Of a stretch of DNA of 64,000 bases, positions 10,681 to 20,215 are shown one piece after another; positions within the stretch are counted from its first letter, which is position 1; each line of letters opens with the position of its first letter. The notes below the pieces were generated by a model. That model had not been told where the DNA came from, searched no databases, and saw nothing but the letters and a program-made list of their open reading frames with translations. The translations under genes were made by a program, and so were the position numbers. Source of the stretch: Ampelocalamus luodianensis (taxonomy: Eukaryota; Streptophyta; Magnoliopsida; Poales; Poaceae); the NCBI GenBank assembly GCA_036346255.1, contig CM070628.1, forward strand, positions 12,849,840-12,913,839, in the 5' to 3' direction.

Positions 10681-11826
10681 TTAAGAGAGCAGCTTCCACT
10701 GGTGCTTTCCAGCATGGCTAGAAGCATAAGCATTGTCAAGACCGTAAGGATGCACAAACTTATCTATAAATTTGTCCTCACCCAATGCGGCTATGGAATA
10801 GAAGTCAAATTTGCCCTCCACCAATCCTTTCGCCTTGAGAAATTTGAGCAAATCATGCCGTGGCACCATCCGGCGCTCAATGCTATACAACAACAGAGCT
10901 GGCCTTCGTGCGATGTATGGTATCTCCAGCCCAACATCCCGCGTCAGGAACATCATACTTCGTCGCATCCTTTCCTCAGTCAAACCCAGGATTGTTGGTG
11001 CCTTCCTCAATGCAACCAACAGATCATCACGCGACCACCCAAGCTCCTCAAACAACCCTATATTCTTGTCGATCTTCCCCGGGCAGTAGACTGCGAATGT
11101 CACAAGCGCAAGGTAGAACATGGTCGAATCCCGTGGTACGCCAAACTCATCAACGCGAGCGAGGGCATCCTGGACGTGCTTGCAGGGCCTGCTGAGCACC
11201 CGAGACATGAGCCCATAGGAGGGGCAGTCGGAGGCAGTTATCCCACATTGCTGGAGGAGGGCCAGGTTGGGCTTGACCACCTTCTCGAGGTCGGAGCCAA
11301 GGAGGGAATTGTTCACCTTGACAGCCTCGAGGAGCTTGTCGAAAGATCCGAAGGCCGTGATCCAGAGGGCAAGGTTTGCGCCGAGGGAGTATTTGCCGAA
11401 GGAGGCGCGCGCGAGCGGGATGAGGCGTGCGACCTGGGAGCGCGAGAGGCCCACGTCGATGAGATCGGCGACTCGGGGAGCCAGGGTTCTCTCCACGTCG
11501 ACGCAGAGGAAGCGCGGGTCGCCGGCGACGAGGGTGGTGACCTCCGCTTTGGAGACGCCGAGGTCGGCGAGGAAGGCGAGGACGGCGTCAGGTTTGGAGG
11601 GGGACTTGAGGTGGGAGAGCCTCTTGGAGGCCTTGAGGGCTTTCGATCGGGTGAGGCCGCAGGCGGTGACGAGGTACTCATCAACGGCGAAGGGTTTGGG
11701 GGAAATAGACGCGGTTGTGGAGAGGAGGGAGCGGTGGAGGGGGAAGGGGGAAGAGATGTGGGCGGCGGAGGAAGGGGATGGGAAGTGGACGAGGAGAAAA
11801 AGGATGCGCTTCCGGAGGTGGGTCAT
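10681..11826 (-). CDS. mTERF-family protein (organelle-targeted)
   Basis: Intact single-exon gene of 381 residues, close to the usual length for plant mTERF proteins. The family binds organelle DNA or RNA through repeated helical mTERF motifs and affects transcription termination, splicing or transcript stability in mitochondria or plastids. Residues 1-45 are rich in R, S, P and hydrophobics without acidic residues, as in an organelle transit peptide. From about residue 47 (FAVDEYLVTACGLTR) to about 365 the mTERF repeats follow, with the typical LxxLGVSKAEVTTLVAGDP and GLSRSQVARLIPLA patterns. The start is the ATG at 11826, followed by THLRKRILF; the frame extends further upstream only through a TTG. 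A decayed paralogue lies 400 bp downstream. Which organelle and which target cannot be read from the sequence. Confidence 0.9.
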   Translation of the reverse strand: MTHLRKRILFLLVHFPSPSSAAHISSPFPLHRSLLSTTASISPKPFAVDEYLVTACGLTRSKALKASKRLSHLKSPSKPDAVLAFLADLGVSKAEVTTLVAGDPRFLCVDVERTLAPRVADLIDVGLSRSQVARLIPLARASFGKYSLGANLALWITAFGSFDKLLEAVKVNNSLLGSDLEKVVKPNLALLQQCGITASDCPSYGLMSRVLSRPCKHVQDALARVDEFGVPRDSTMFYLALVTFAVYCPGKIDKNIGLFEELGWSRDDLLVALRKAPTILGLTEERMRRSMMFLTRDVGLEIPYIARRPALLLYSIERRMVPRHDLLKFLKAKGLVEGKFDFYSIAALGEDKFIDKFVHPYGLDNAYASSHAGKHQWKLLS

Positions 11827-12149
11827 GTCGTCGCTGCGGCGGCGGTGGCGGCGCAAGGATTACCGGCGGCCAGGTGAAATCGCAACGCCTTAAGCGCTCT
11901 GCTTTAGCGTTCTCGCAGATGTCTCGTGTGGGCCTGTGGGTATGCTAGCCCGGGCCGAATTTGTGTCCGACGCAGACCATTAGACCTGGGCAGGGTCCAG
12001 ACCCAAAGCCAAGGTGCTCTACCAGCTCTAGCCCAGAAATGCATGTCATTCCTTTCACCAGAATTTTTCTGGTAACTAGATAACGATTTTTTAAAAAATA
12101 ATATATTTTTAAAAGATATTTACAAAAATAAATAGCCGCCCTAAAAAAT
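11827..12149 (-). promoter_or_regulatory. Upstream region of the mTERF gene
   Basis: This should hold the 5' UTR and promoter of the mTERF gene. It is GC-rich next to the ATG and has no clear TATA box. About 110 bp of it (11910-12040) is repeated at 51966-52070, so part of the upstream DNA is shared with another locus or is a dispersed repeat. Confidence 0.4.
11910..12040. repeat. Segment shared with 51966-52070
   Basis: Both copies read, in order, TCTCG..GATGTCT(C/T)GTGT, TTTGTGT(C/T)(C/T)GAC, CCATTAGAC(C/T)TGGGCAG and AGGTGCTCTA...GCCCAG, in the same orientation. Identity is roughly 80 percent by eye, with small indels. Confidence 0.65.
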
Positions 12150-12159
12150 TACAAAAATA

Positions 12160-12340
12160 ACTCACTGTCGCCAGTTGAATTAGCGACAGGAAAGTGTCGC
12201 TAGTTGAACTAGCGACAGAGACCCTATCGCCCCCTATCACTGGTTCAGCTATCTATCGTCATTTCAACTGGTGACAGGAAGCTATTTCCGTTTCAACTGA
12301 CGACAGCACCCTGTCGCTAGTTGAACTGGTGACAGGTACC
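12160..12340. repeat. Palindrome ladder at the presumed MULE 3' terminus
   Basis: Several copies of a roughly 25-bp imperfect palindrome built from CTGTCGC-C/T-AGTTGAA and its complement AGCGACAG, at about 12165-12189, 12194-12218 and 12311-12336, with degenerate copies between. The block lies about 180-360 bp beyond the stop codon of the MULE transposase on its 3' side, where a MULE terminal region is expected. The matching 5' terminal repeat was not found. Confidence 0.5.
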
Positions 12341-12517
12341 TGAACCCTAGACTCCTTAGCCTGTTTTTGATTTTCATAAATTTTAAACGGTACGAAATCT
12401 GTTAGACTCACAATAACATAACATGCAAAAAAACGTCATAAGACTTAATCGAAATGATAATTCAGAACATTGGAAATAATATATTACTATTGTTCGTGCT
12501 TTCTCGTGGTCGCGACC

Positions 12518-12627
12518 TTAACGTCTCCCATGTGGACTACCTCGAGTCGAGACACCGGATGAGGTCCGCGCGGTGACATCCGGAGTGCCGATGTCTCCTT
12601 CGTCCTAAGGATTTCGCGTGGGGCATA
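12518..12627 (-). pseudogene. MULE transposase, piece 4 (C-terminus)
   Basis: Continues the reading frame from piece 3 across the Sirevirus insertion: the zinc-knuckle cysteine at the junction is followed by PTRNP and then an in-frame TAG. A short Ser/Thr/Gly-rich tail follows and ends at TAA (12518-12520). The internal stop shows that the gene is dead even without the insertions. Confidence 0.6.
12623..12627. repeat. Target-site duplication of the Sirevirus (left copy)
   Basis: GCATA, repeated at 23577-23581 directly after the 3' LTR. Confidence 0.9.
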
Positions 12628-13018
12628 TGAAAAGCATCTAGGCCCCTAAAAATATGTTTTAGTAATTTATGATAATATGTGAAAATGGGACTTATTGGTT
12701 TGTTGAGTTTTACAAGGACTAGTCCCATTGGAAAATATAATCTTGAAGATGCATGCTAAAAGTTCTATGAAGATCAAGTACAGCTCAAGGATAAGGTACA
12801 AGTGGTTTCGAAATTATTTTCTTTTACCGGTCTTAGGAGAAATAGATGGAAGACCGGATTATAGGTTAAATGTCGTACTATTAAGAGGGATCATGTCATG
12901 TAGCTTGAAGGCATGTCTTGTGCTTTATGGATCAATTTAGGATCATGCATGCATAAGGGTTCTCTCTCAAAATCAAATTGTGCACTGTCAGGACAATCGG
13001 TAGTCTGGCGTTATGCAT

Positions 13019-13430
13019 GCGGTACTACCGCACTCGGTTGTTCCGGCCGTTAGTTGGCGGTATGTTTTTACAGAGAGTCTCTTTTCGGTTTGGTGCCAAA
13101 ACCTAAGCGCGGTAGTACCGCCGGTGTTCATGCGGTATAACCGATATACTGAGTACCGCAGTGTTAAGCGGAACTACCGCATGCCGGTTATTCCGAATGA
13201 GAAGCGGTATGTTTTTTTCCAGAGTGCACCTTTTTTCTCTCCTTGGAAACGGTAGTACCGCACTCACCTTGCGGTATGACCGCTCTGCGGTAGTACCGCT
13301 CGTCGATTAGCGGTAGTACCGCTCGCGATAAAACGGCTATGTCAGTCATTTAATGCGTCTGTTATAGCCGTTCTTTGTAGTGGTTGGAGAAGTGCGGTAG
13401 TACCGCCTTGCATGGCGGTAGTACCGCATA
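13019..13430. repeat. Array of GCGGTA(G/C)TACCGC palindromes
   Basis: At least eight exact or near-exact copies of a 13-bp palindrome (6-bp arms around one G or C) lie upstream of the LTR TATA box. The same array is present in the 3' LTR and, in diverged form, inside the element at about 19510-20125. Confidence 0.85.
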
Positions 13431-13481
13431 TGGTCAAAAATAGGTTTTTCTTCTCCAACGGCTCTAATTGTTGTTGGGGGG

Positions 13482-13489
13482 TATAAATA
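13482..13489 (+). promoter_or_regulatory. LTR TATA box
   Basis: TATAAATA preceded by GGGGGG, in the middle of the LTR; the likely Pol II promoter for the element's RNA. Confidence 0.7.
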
Positions 13490-14124
13490 CTTCCCCACCT
13501 GCTCAAGGACAGGGTGCTAGACCACATTTAACATCTTTAGAGCCTTGTGCATTCATTCAACTCCTCAAACTCATTTTGTTCACTCTTTGAGAGGTTGTTG
13601 AGCTCATTCAAAGTGCATTCATCATTCTAGTTGATCCTATTGCACTTGAGTGTCGTCAAGCGAAGGTCTTGGTTTGTTACTCTTGGAGTTTTACCGAACT
13701 CCTAGACGGCTTGGCGGTGATTGCACGGTGATCTCTTCAAGAATATTGTGAAGAGGCCCGGTGCCCATATTGTGAGTGGTTTGGTGTTCACCATCTCCGG
13801 AGTTGAGGAAGAACAACCAATAGTGATCGAGGAAAGGCTTAATTGGTGGAGTCAGCTTGATTGGTTCAAGCTCCCTCAACGTGGACTAGTGAAGACCGGC
13901 AAGTCTTCGATACCACGGGAAAACATCGTTGTCTCTTTGTGGTTATTCCTAGTCTTTACTCTTCCGCATTTATATTTCTAGCTTGATCTTTGTGCTTGTA
14001 TTGCTTAGCTAGGAGTATAACTTGTTTAGATTAAATTGCTAATTAGCTTAACTCACACATTTGTGAAAAAGTTTAAAAACCTCCTATTCACCCCCCTCTA
14101 GTCGGTTATCCTTGATCCTACAAG

Positions 14125-14136
14125 TGGTATCAGAGC
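14125..14136 (+). other. Primer-binding site (initiator tRNA-Met)
   Basis: TGGTATCAGAGC begins two bases after the 5' LTR and matches the complement of the initiator methionine tRNA 3' end, as is usual for plant copia elements. Confidence 0.9.
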
Positions 14137-14180
14137 TTGGTCTCTCAATTTGTTAGACTTTACCGTCTAAGAGAGAAAGG

Positions 14181-15155
14181 ATGGCTAGTGAGGGTATGCA
14201 TATAGGAAAGGCTCCCTTGTTTGATGGCTCAAATTATTCTTATTGGAAAATTAGAATGTCTATTTTCTTAAAAGCCATGAGTCCAAACATATGGAAAATT
14301 GTAAATGAGAGTTACGTTATGCCTCTTGATCCAACAATCCTCACGGTTCAAGATGAACGTAATGCTCATTTAGATGCTCAAGCTATGAATGCTCTCTTTG
14401 GTGCTTTGAACACGGATGAGTTCAATAGGGTGAGCAATTTGAAAACCGCTCATGCTATTTGGACTACCCTCTCTGAAATTCATGAGGGCACATCCACGGT
14501 CAAAGAAGCCAAATTGCATAGGCTTCGGATTACATATGAGACATTCATAATGTTGCCTCATGAAAACATCACCGAGATGTACTTAAGACTCAACAACATT
14601 GTGAATGAACTCAAAGGCCTTGATACTAACCTTCTTGATGTTGATGTTGTGCGCAAAATGATTAGGGCCCTTCCGGATAAATATGAGACGTTGGTGACAT
14701 TATTTCTCAACTCTCCCGAGTTGCCAAGAATGACACCAACCGGACTTTTGGGCAACCTCATCACTAACGAGCTATACAAGAAGGACAAGGAAGAGCTATT
14801 GGAATCATCTTCATCCAAGAAGAAAATTACCGCTTTCAAAGCTAAAGCGGAATCAAGTGATGGTGAAGATGAAGAAGAAGACTCGGATAAGGAGTACGCT
14901 CTTCTTGTGAGGAAAATGAAGAAATTCATGAGAAGACGCCCACATCGAAACTTCAACTTCAACAAATTCAAGAAAAGGCAATCCTCAAGTGACAACAAGC
15001 GATATAGCAACATTCGTTGTTATGGATGTGATGAGAAGGGACACATAATCTCAAATTGCCCCAACAAGAAGGATGACAAAGATAAATCATCAAAGAAGAA
15101 AGAATTCGATGGAAAGAAGAAGCTTTTCAAAAGGCTTCACAAAAGGGCAAAATGA
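14181..15155 (+). CDS. gag: Sirevirus gag, N-terminal part
   Basis: A 324-residue frame. The capsid-like region (about residues 10-210) starts with PLFDGSNYSYWKIRMSIFLK, the typical copia gag opening. It is followed by an acidic, lysine-rich stretch and a CCHC zinc knuckle (CYGCDEKGHIISNC) near residue 280. The frame stops at 15153-15155, but the coding signal continues in another frame from about 15140, so a frameshift has split gag. Gag forms the virus-like particle and packages the element's RNA. The start ATG follows a leader of about 45 bp after the primer-binding site. Confidence 0.85.
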   Translation: MASEGMHIGKAPLFDGSNYSYWKIRMSIFLKAMSPNIWKIVNESYVMPLDPTILTVQDERNAHLDAQAMNALFGALNTDEFNRVSNLKTAHAIWTTLSEIHEGTSTVKEAKLHRLRITYETFIMLPHENITEMYLRLNNIVNELKGLDTNLLDVDVVRKMIRALPDKYETLVTLFLNSPELPRMTPTGLLGNLITNELYKKDKEELLESSSSKKKITAFKAKAESSDGEDEEEDSDKEYALLVRKMKKFMRRRPHRNFNFNKFKKRQSSSDNKRYSNIRCYGCDEKGHIISNCPNKKDDKDKSSKKKEFDGKKKLFKRLHKRAK

Positions 15156-16119
15156 AGCTCATATTGGAGAATGGGATTCCGACGAAGAATATTCGGATTC
15201 CGATTCCGAATCAAGTGATGAAGAGTCTTCTAAGAAAAGAGGACTTGTCGGCATCGCCATAAAGGAAGCTCCATCACTCTTCTCATCTCCTACATGTCTT
15301 ATGGCAAAAGGAGATAAGGTAAAATCCTTTGATGATGATGCTCCTTCATATGATGAACTAATGGACATGGTAGAAGATTTAAATGAATATGTTGGAAAGG
15401 AGAAATCTAAATTTAAAGTCTTAAAAAAAGAGTATATCTCTCTAAAAGACTCTTATGAGGAGCTAAAGGAAGCTCATGATTCTCTCCTCCCAAAAGATAT
15501 AGAAAAATCACATTCAAATATTAGTATTACGTGTGATTTAATAAATGAGATGCATAGAGTAGAAAGTATGCCAAATGCAAAATCCATATCTAGTACTTCT
15601 ACTTCTTGTGATGATTTGCTATCCATGCCTTGTTACTCAAATAATAATTCAATTGCAAATACTTGTGATCCTTTGCTAATTGTTGAAAATCATGAGTTAA
15701 AAGAGCAAGTCACCAAGCTAAGCAAGAGCTTAGAAAGATGCTTCAAGGGTAAAGCAACCCTTGACAAATTATTGAGTGAGCAAATGTGCTCATTCAATAA
15801 GGAAGGACTTGGGTATGTACCCAAGAAAGGTAAGAAACCGGTTAACAAGCCTCCAAGGTTTATTAAGCAAAATGGTAAATATTGCAATAAATGTGGTAAG
15901 GTAGGACACATGTCAAATACTTGTTTAAATATTAATGTTAAATCCTATGACATTTATGATTCTTGCTACATGCTTAAGAAATCCATTGATGGTAAAATAA
16001 TTGCAAGATTTATTGGCACTTCGATTTTAGGCGCTAAAAAGAATGCTATTTGGGTGCCTAAAACCTTGGTCACTAATCTCCAAGGACCCAAACAAATTTG
16101 GGTACCTAAAAGAACTTGA
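15140..16119 (+). pseudogene. gag: Sirevirus gag, C-terminal part
   Basis: Continues gag in a shifted frame (open from 15073, coding-like from about 15140). It has a Ser/Asp/Glu-rich segment, a coiled-coil-like middle rich in K, E and L, and a second zinc knuckle (CNKCGKVGHMSNTC). The repeated phrases IWVPKTLV and IWVPKRT come at the end. Long gags with two zinc knuckles and a stop before pol are known in Sireviruses. The TGA at 16117-16119 therefore may be the natural gag/pol boundary, while the break near 15140 is a mutation. Confidence 0.75.
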
Positions 16120-16133
16120 TTCTTGTTTTGTAG

Positions 16134-17049
16134 GTGAACTACAAGACCGGTGGAAAACATTGGGTGCTTGATAGTGGATGCACTCAACACATGACCGGTG
16201 ATAGAAAAATGTTCACCACATTCGAACGTAAAAGGAAGTGACAAGATCACCTTTGGAGATAATAGTAAAGGAAAGGTAATAGGATTGGGTAAAATTGCTA
16301 TCTCAAATGACCTTTCCATTTCGAATGTATCTTTAGTTGAATCACTTAATTTCAATTTATTATCCGTTGCCCAAATTTGTGATCTTGATTTAATTTGCTC
16401 CTTCTCAAATGAAGGTGTGTCAATTTCAAGTGTAAAGGATAATGCTTTAGTTTTCAAAGGCTTTAGATTTGGAAATCTTTACTTGGTTGATTTTTCCACA
16501 AATGCTTCATGCTTACAAACTTGTTTAATTGCAAAAACTTCTTTGGGTTGGCTTTGGCATAGAAGGCTAGCTCATGTTGGCATGATTCAACTTAAAAAGC
16601 TTTTCAAACATGATCTAGTTGTTGGCTTGAAAGATGTGAAGTTTGAGAAAAATCGACTTTGTAGTGCTTGTCAAGCCGGTAAACAAGTCGCAAGCTCTCA
16701 CCCTTCCAAGAGTATCATGTCAACCTCTAGACCATTGGAACTCTTACATATGGATTTGTTTGGGCCAACAACCTATAAGAGTATCGGGGGAAATAGCTAT
16801 TGTCTAGTTATCGTAGATGATCACTCTAGATATTCATGGGTGTTCTTTCTAGATGACAAGAGCGAAACCTCCGGAATTTTCAAAAACTTTGCTAAAAGGG
16901 CTCAAAATGAATTTGATTTTAAAATAAAGAAAATCCGTAGTGATAATGGTTCCGAGTTCAAAAATACTAAAGTTGAAGACTTTTGTGATGAACTTGGAAT
17001 AAAGCACGAATTTTCCACGACCTACACTCGGAGCAAAATGGAGTTGTAG
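16134..17049 (+). pseudogene. pol: Sirevirus protease and integrase (first part)
   Basis: The protease begins in one frame with WVLDSGCTQHM; the DSG active site is at 16170-16178. The frame changes near 16225-16235. The integrase then shows its HHCC zinc finger (WHRRLAHVG, then CSACQAGKQ) and core residues: D in HMDLFGP and D in RSDNGSEF. Near 17030 the frame is lost just before the region that should supply the catalytic glutamate. At least two frameshifts make the product non-functional. Confidence 0.85.
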
Positions 17050-17390
17050 AAAGGAAAATCGTACATTAATTGAAATGGCTAGGACAATGCTTGATGAATA
17101 TAATACTTCCGATAGTTTTTGGCGGAAGCAATTAACACCGCTTGTCATGCCATAAATCGTCTCTATTTGCATCGCCTTTGAAAAAGACTTCTATGAACTC
17201 CTTGTTGGAAGAAAACCGAACATCTCTTATTTTTGAGTTTTTGGTGTAAGTGTTACATTTTGAAGAAAGGTGTTCGTCTTTCAAAATTTGATAGTCGTTG
17301 CGATGTTGGCTTCTTACTTGGGTATTCATCTAATAGTAAAGCATACCGTGTCTTCAACAAAACTCCGGTTTAGTTGAGGAAAGACATGAT
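17050..17390 (+). pseudogene. pol: Sirevirus integrase, C-terminal part (frame-broken)
   Basis: Integrase sequence continues here in several frames, with small indels about every 50-100 bp. Recognisable pieces include a VERK-like segment, a LAIEMARTM-like segment and a VRLSKFD-like segment. No continuous frame exists. The piece links the integrase core to the RT region that opens at 17391. Confidence 0.6.
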
Positions 17391-18600
17391 GTGCAATTTG
17401 ATGAAACTAATGGCTCTCAAGAAGAGCATGAGAATTTGGATGATGTAGGTCACGAAGCACTAAGAAAAGCAATGGAATACATGCAAATAGGTGACATCAA
17501 GCCCGAAGATAATCCATCATCTTCCACTCAAGTTGAGCCTCCCACCTCTTCCTCAAGTCAAATACAACTAAATGGAGAGGACAATAAGGAAGATGATCAA
17601 CCATCAAACCTACCACCAAGAATTCACAATGCAATTTCAAAAGATCATCCAATAGATCAAATATTGGGTGATGTAAGTAAGGGTGTTCAAACTCGATCTC
17701 GTGTTGCTTCATTTTGTGAACATTACTCTTTTGTCTCTTCACTTGAGCCAAAGAATATAGATGAAGCACTTGAAGATCCGGATTGGATGATTGCAATGCA
17801 TGGAGAGCTCAATAATTTCATTCGAAACGAAGTTTGGACATTAGTGGATAGACCCAAAGAACACAATATCATTGGTACAAGATGGGTGTTTAGAAACAAG
17901 CAAGATGAAAATGGCATGGTAGTAAGAAACAAAGCAAGATTGGTCGCACAAGGTTTTTCACAAGTCGAAGGTTTGGATTTTGGTGAAACTTTTGCTCCCG
18001 TAGCTAGACTTGAGTCAATTCGTATACTACTTGCTTTTGCATCATGCTTTGATATTAAATTATTTCAAATGGATGTCAAAAGTGCTTTCTTAAATGGAGA
18101 AATATCCGAACTTGTGTTTGTTGAACAACCACCCGGTTTTGAAGATCCTAAGAATCCTAATCATGTCTATAAACTCTCCAAGGCGCTCTATGGTCTTAAA
18201 CAAGCTCCTAGAGCATGGTATGAACGCCTCGAGATTTTTAGTTTCAAAAGGGTTCAAAATTGGGAAAATTGATTCAACTTTGTTCACCAAAATCTTAGAT
18301 GATGATTTCTTTGTATGTCAAATTTATGTTGATGATATCATTTTTGGATCTACTAATCAAGACTTTTGCAAAGAATTTGGTGATATGATGTCTAGGGAAT
18401 TTGAAATGTCCATGATTGGAGAGCTTAGCTATTTCCTTCGACTTCAAATCAAGCAACTCAAAGATGGAACTTTTGTAAGTCAAACAAAGTATGCAAAGGA
18501 CTTGATCAAGAGATTTGGCATGGAAGATGCAAAACCTATCAAGACTCCCATGGCAACCAACGGTCATCTCGACCTTAATGAGGAGGTAAATCGGTAGATT
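17391..18600 (+). pseudogene. pol: Sirevirus reverse transcriptase
   Basis: The first frame (17391-18272) has an acidic linker, then the copia RT start (WMIAMHGELNNFIRNEVWTL), RWVFRNKQDE and FAPVARLESIRILLA. The catalytic aspartate lies in LFQMDVKSAFLNG, followed by KALYGLKQAPRAWY. A frameshift near 18230 moves the rest into another frame, which contains the catalytic YVDDIIF motif (about 18325-18345) and ends at a TAG at 18595-18597. RT copies the element's RNA into cDNA; this copy is disabled. Confidence 0.9.
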
Positions 18601-19237
18601 TAAAGCTTTATAGGTCTATGATTGGTAGTTTACTTTATCTTACCGCATCTAGGCCCGATATCATGTTTAGTGTTTGCATGTGTGCACGGTTTCAAGCATC
18701 TCCAAAAGAGTGTCATTTAATGGCCGTAAAAAGAATACTAAGATATTTAAAGTATTCCTCTAGCATTGGCCTATGGTTCCCTAAAGGTGCTAAATTTGAT
18801 TTAATTGGATACTCGGACTCGATTATGCGGGTTGCAAAGTGGATAGAAAAAGCACCTCGAAATTGTCAATTCTTAGGAGATCTTTAGTATCATGGTCATC
18901 CAAGAAACAAAACTCCATAGCTTTATCCACCGCCGAAGCCGAATATGTCTCCGCGGGTAGTTGTTGTGCTCAATTGCTATGGATGAGGCAAACCTTGATG
19001 GATTATGGAATTAAAATTAATAAAATGCCTCTTTTGTGTGATAATGATAGTGCGGTGAAAATAGCAAATAATCCTGTTCAACACTCAAGAACCAAGCATA
19101 TCGACATTCGCCACCATTTCTTGAGAGATCATGTGGGCAAGGGAGATATTGAAATTAGCCACATCCGAACCGAAGATCAATTAGCGGACATTTTCACCAA
19201 ACCATTAGATGAAGGCGGTTTGCAAATTGAGGAATGA
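18601..19237 (+). pseudogene. pol: Sirevirus RNase H
   Basis: Two overlapping frames. The first has SMIGSLLYLTASRPDIMFSV and the start of RNase H (LIGYSDS). The frame then shifts near 18840-18870 to one with SWSSKKQNSIALSTAEAEY, LLCDNDSAVKIA and HSRTKHIDIRHHFLRDHV. The order and motifs are typical for copia RNase H. The last stop is near 19237. Confidence 0.85.
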
Positions 19238-20215
19238 ATTAAATGTCATAGACTATTCAAACATTTGTTGAAACTTTTGCCTCATGCATTGTGTTTGATT
19301 TGATGTTATTCAAAAGCTTTTTGTAAGAAAAATATTTTCAAAATGTTATAACGATTATCTATGTTCATAAAAAATTATATTCTTGTATAGACATTAGTCT
19401 ATTCTATGCATAATGATCCCTAATGACTCTTAAATTGATTGCAAAACTAAGGGTCATTTGCAGATAATCTCATCTCATCTTTATCCAGAACTGTTTTTGA
19501 AGTTCCAGGATAATCGGTATGACCGGCGGGTTATGTGCGGTATGACCGCAGTGCGGTACTACCGGCACAAAAACCACGGTACTACCGCTTTGCGGTATTA
19601 CCGACGGCCAAAGGGCGGAACTACCGCATCAGTTTCGAAAGAAAAGTAACCCCAGAGGTTATTTTTCTCCCGTGCCTCTCTTCCTTTTCTCTCTCTTCTC
19701 TTTCTCTCCCGAAAATCCTCTCTCCCAAAACTCCTTTCCACTCGGTTGTTTCTCAAATCTTGGTGAACCCTTGCATCTCTAGAGTTTAACTCCTCCATCT
19801 CTCAAGGTAAAACATCCTTAAATCCTCGTTTACCGCTTGATTCAAACCTAGGTCACTTTCTAGTTGATTTGAAATGCGGATGTTTTGTGTGATTCTAGTT
19901 GGGCAAAATAGCAAGATTGATGTTTAATGATGTTAGTACATCTATTTCTTGGATTCAAACCAAAAGAAACATCAATTTTTGGTTAGATTCATCGCCTAGG
20001 TCGCGATCAGTAAAAGCGGTACTACAGCGTTCATACGCTGCGAATTACAGGGAACGGTAATACCGGCGGACAATGGCGGTATTATCGCACCTCGGTACTA
20101 CCGGTGAGAATCATGGTACTACCGATTTTCTTGTGAATGTAAAATCATTCAAATTCAAATTAACTCAGTTGCTTGATCTTTTGAACTTCTTGTAACCTAT
20201 CCTCTCTTTGTAAAG
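19238..20215 (+). promoter_or_regulatory. Spacer between pol and env-like region with LTR-like palindromes
   Basis: No coding sequence. From about 19510 to 20125 it carries GCGGTACTACCGC-like palindromes of the same kind as the LTR. At 19660-19800 there is a pyrimidine-rich, leader-like segment ending in CTCAAGGTAAAAC, a plausible 5' splice site. This may be an internal promoter or leader for the downstream env-like region; that role is inferred. Confidence 0.35.

Larger units (their letters stand above)
12628..14122 (+). repeat. 5' LTR of the Sirevirus (1495 bp)
   Basis: Begins TGAAAAGCATCTAGG and ends TTGATCCTACA. It carries many palindromes of the form GCGGTAGTACCGC or GCGGTACTACCGC between about 13019 and 13430, then a TATA box at 13482. 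Confidence 0.95.

Noticed and set aside
11827..11856. Ten extra residues upstream of the mTERF ATG
   Set aside because: They would need a TTG start. The ATG at 11826 gives the better N-terminus for this plant protein.
10651..11877. Long plus-strand open frame (408 codons) opposite the mTERF gene, and other overlapping frames there
   Set aside because: They are antisense shadows of the GC-rich mTERF coding sequence; only the minus-strand frame has recognisable mTERF repeats and a transit-peptide-like start.
12160..12340. Assigning the palindrome ladder to the Sirevirus or the mTERF promoter
   Set aside because: It lies outside the Sirevirus TSD and over 300 bp from the mTERF start. Its position after the MULE transposase stop fits a MULE end better, though this is not proven.
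14125..14136. tRNA-like matches next to LTRs (also 27689, 40098 and 59841)
   Set aside because: These are primer-binding sites of retrotransposons, not tRNA genes; no cloverleaf is present.
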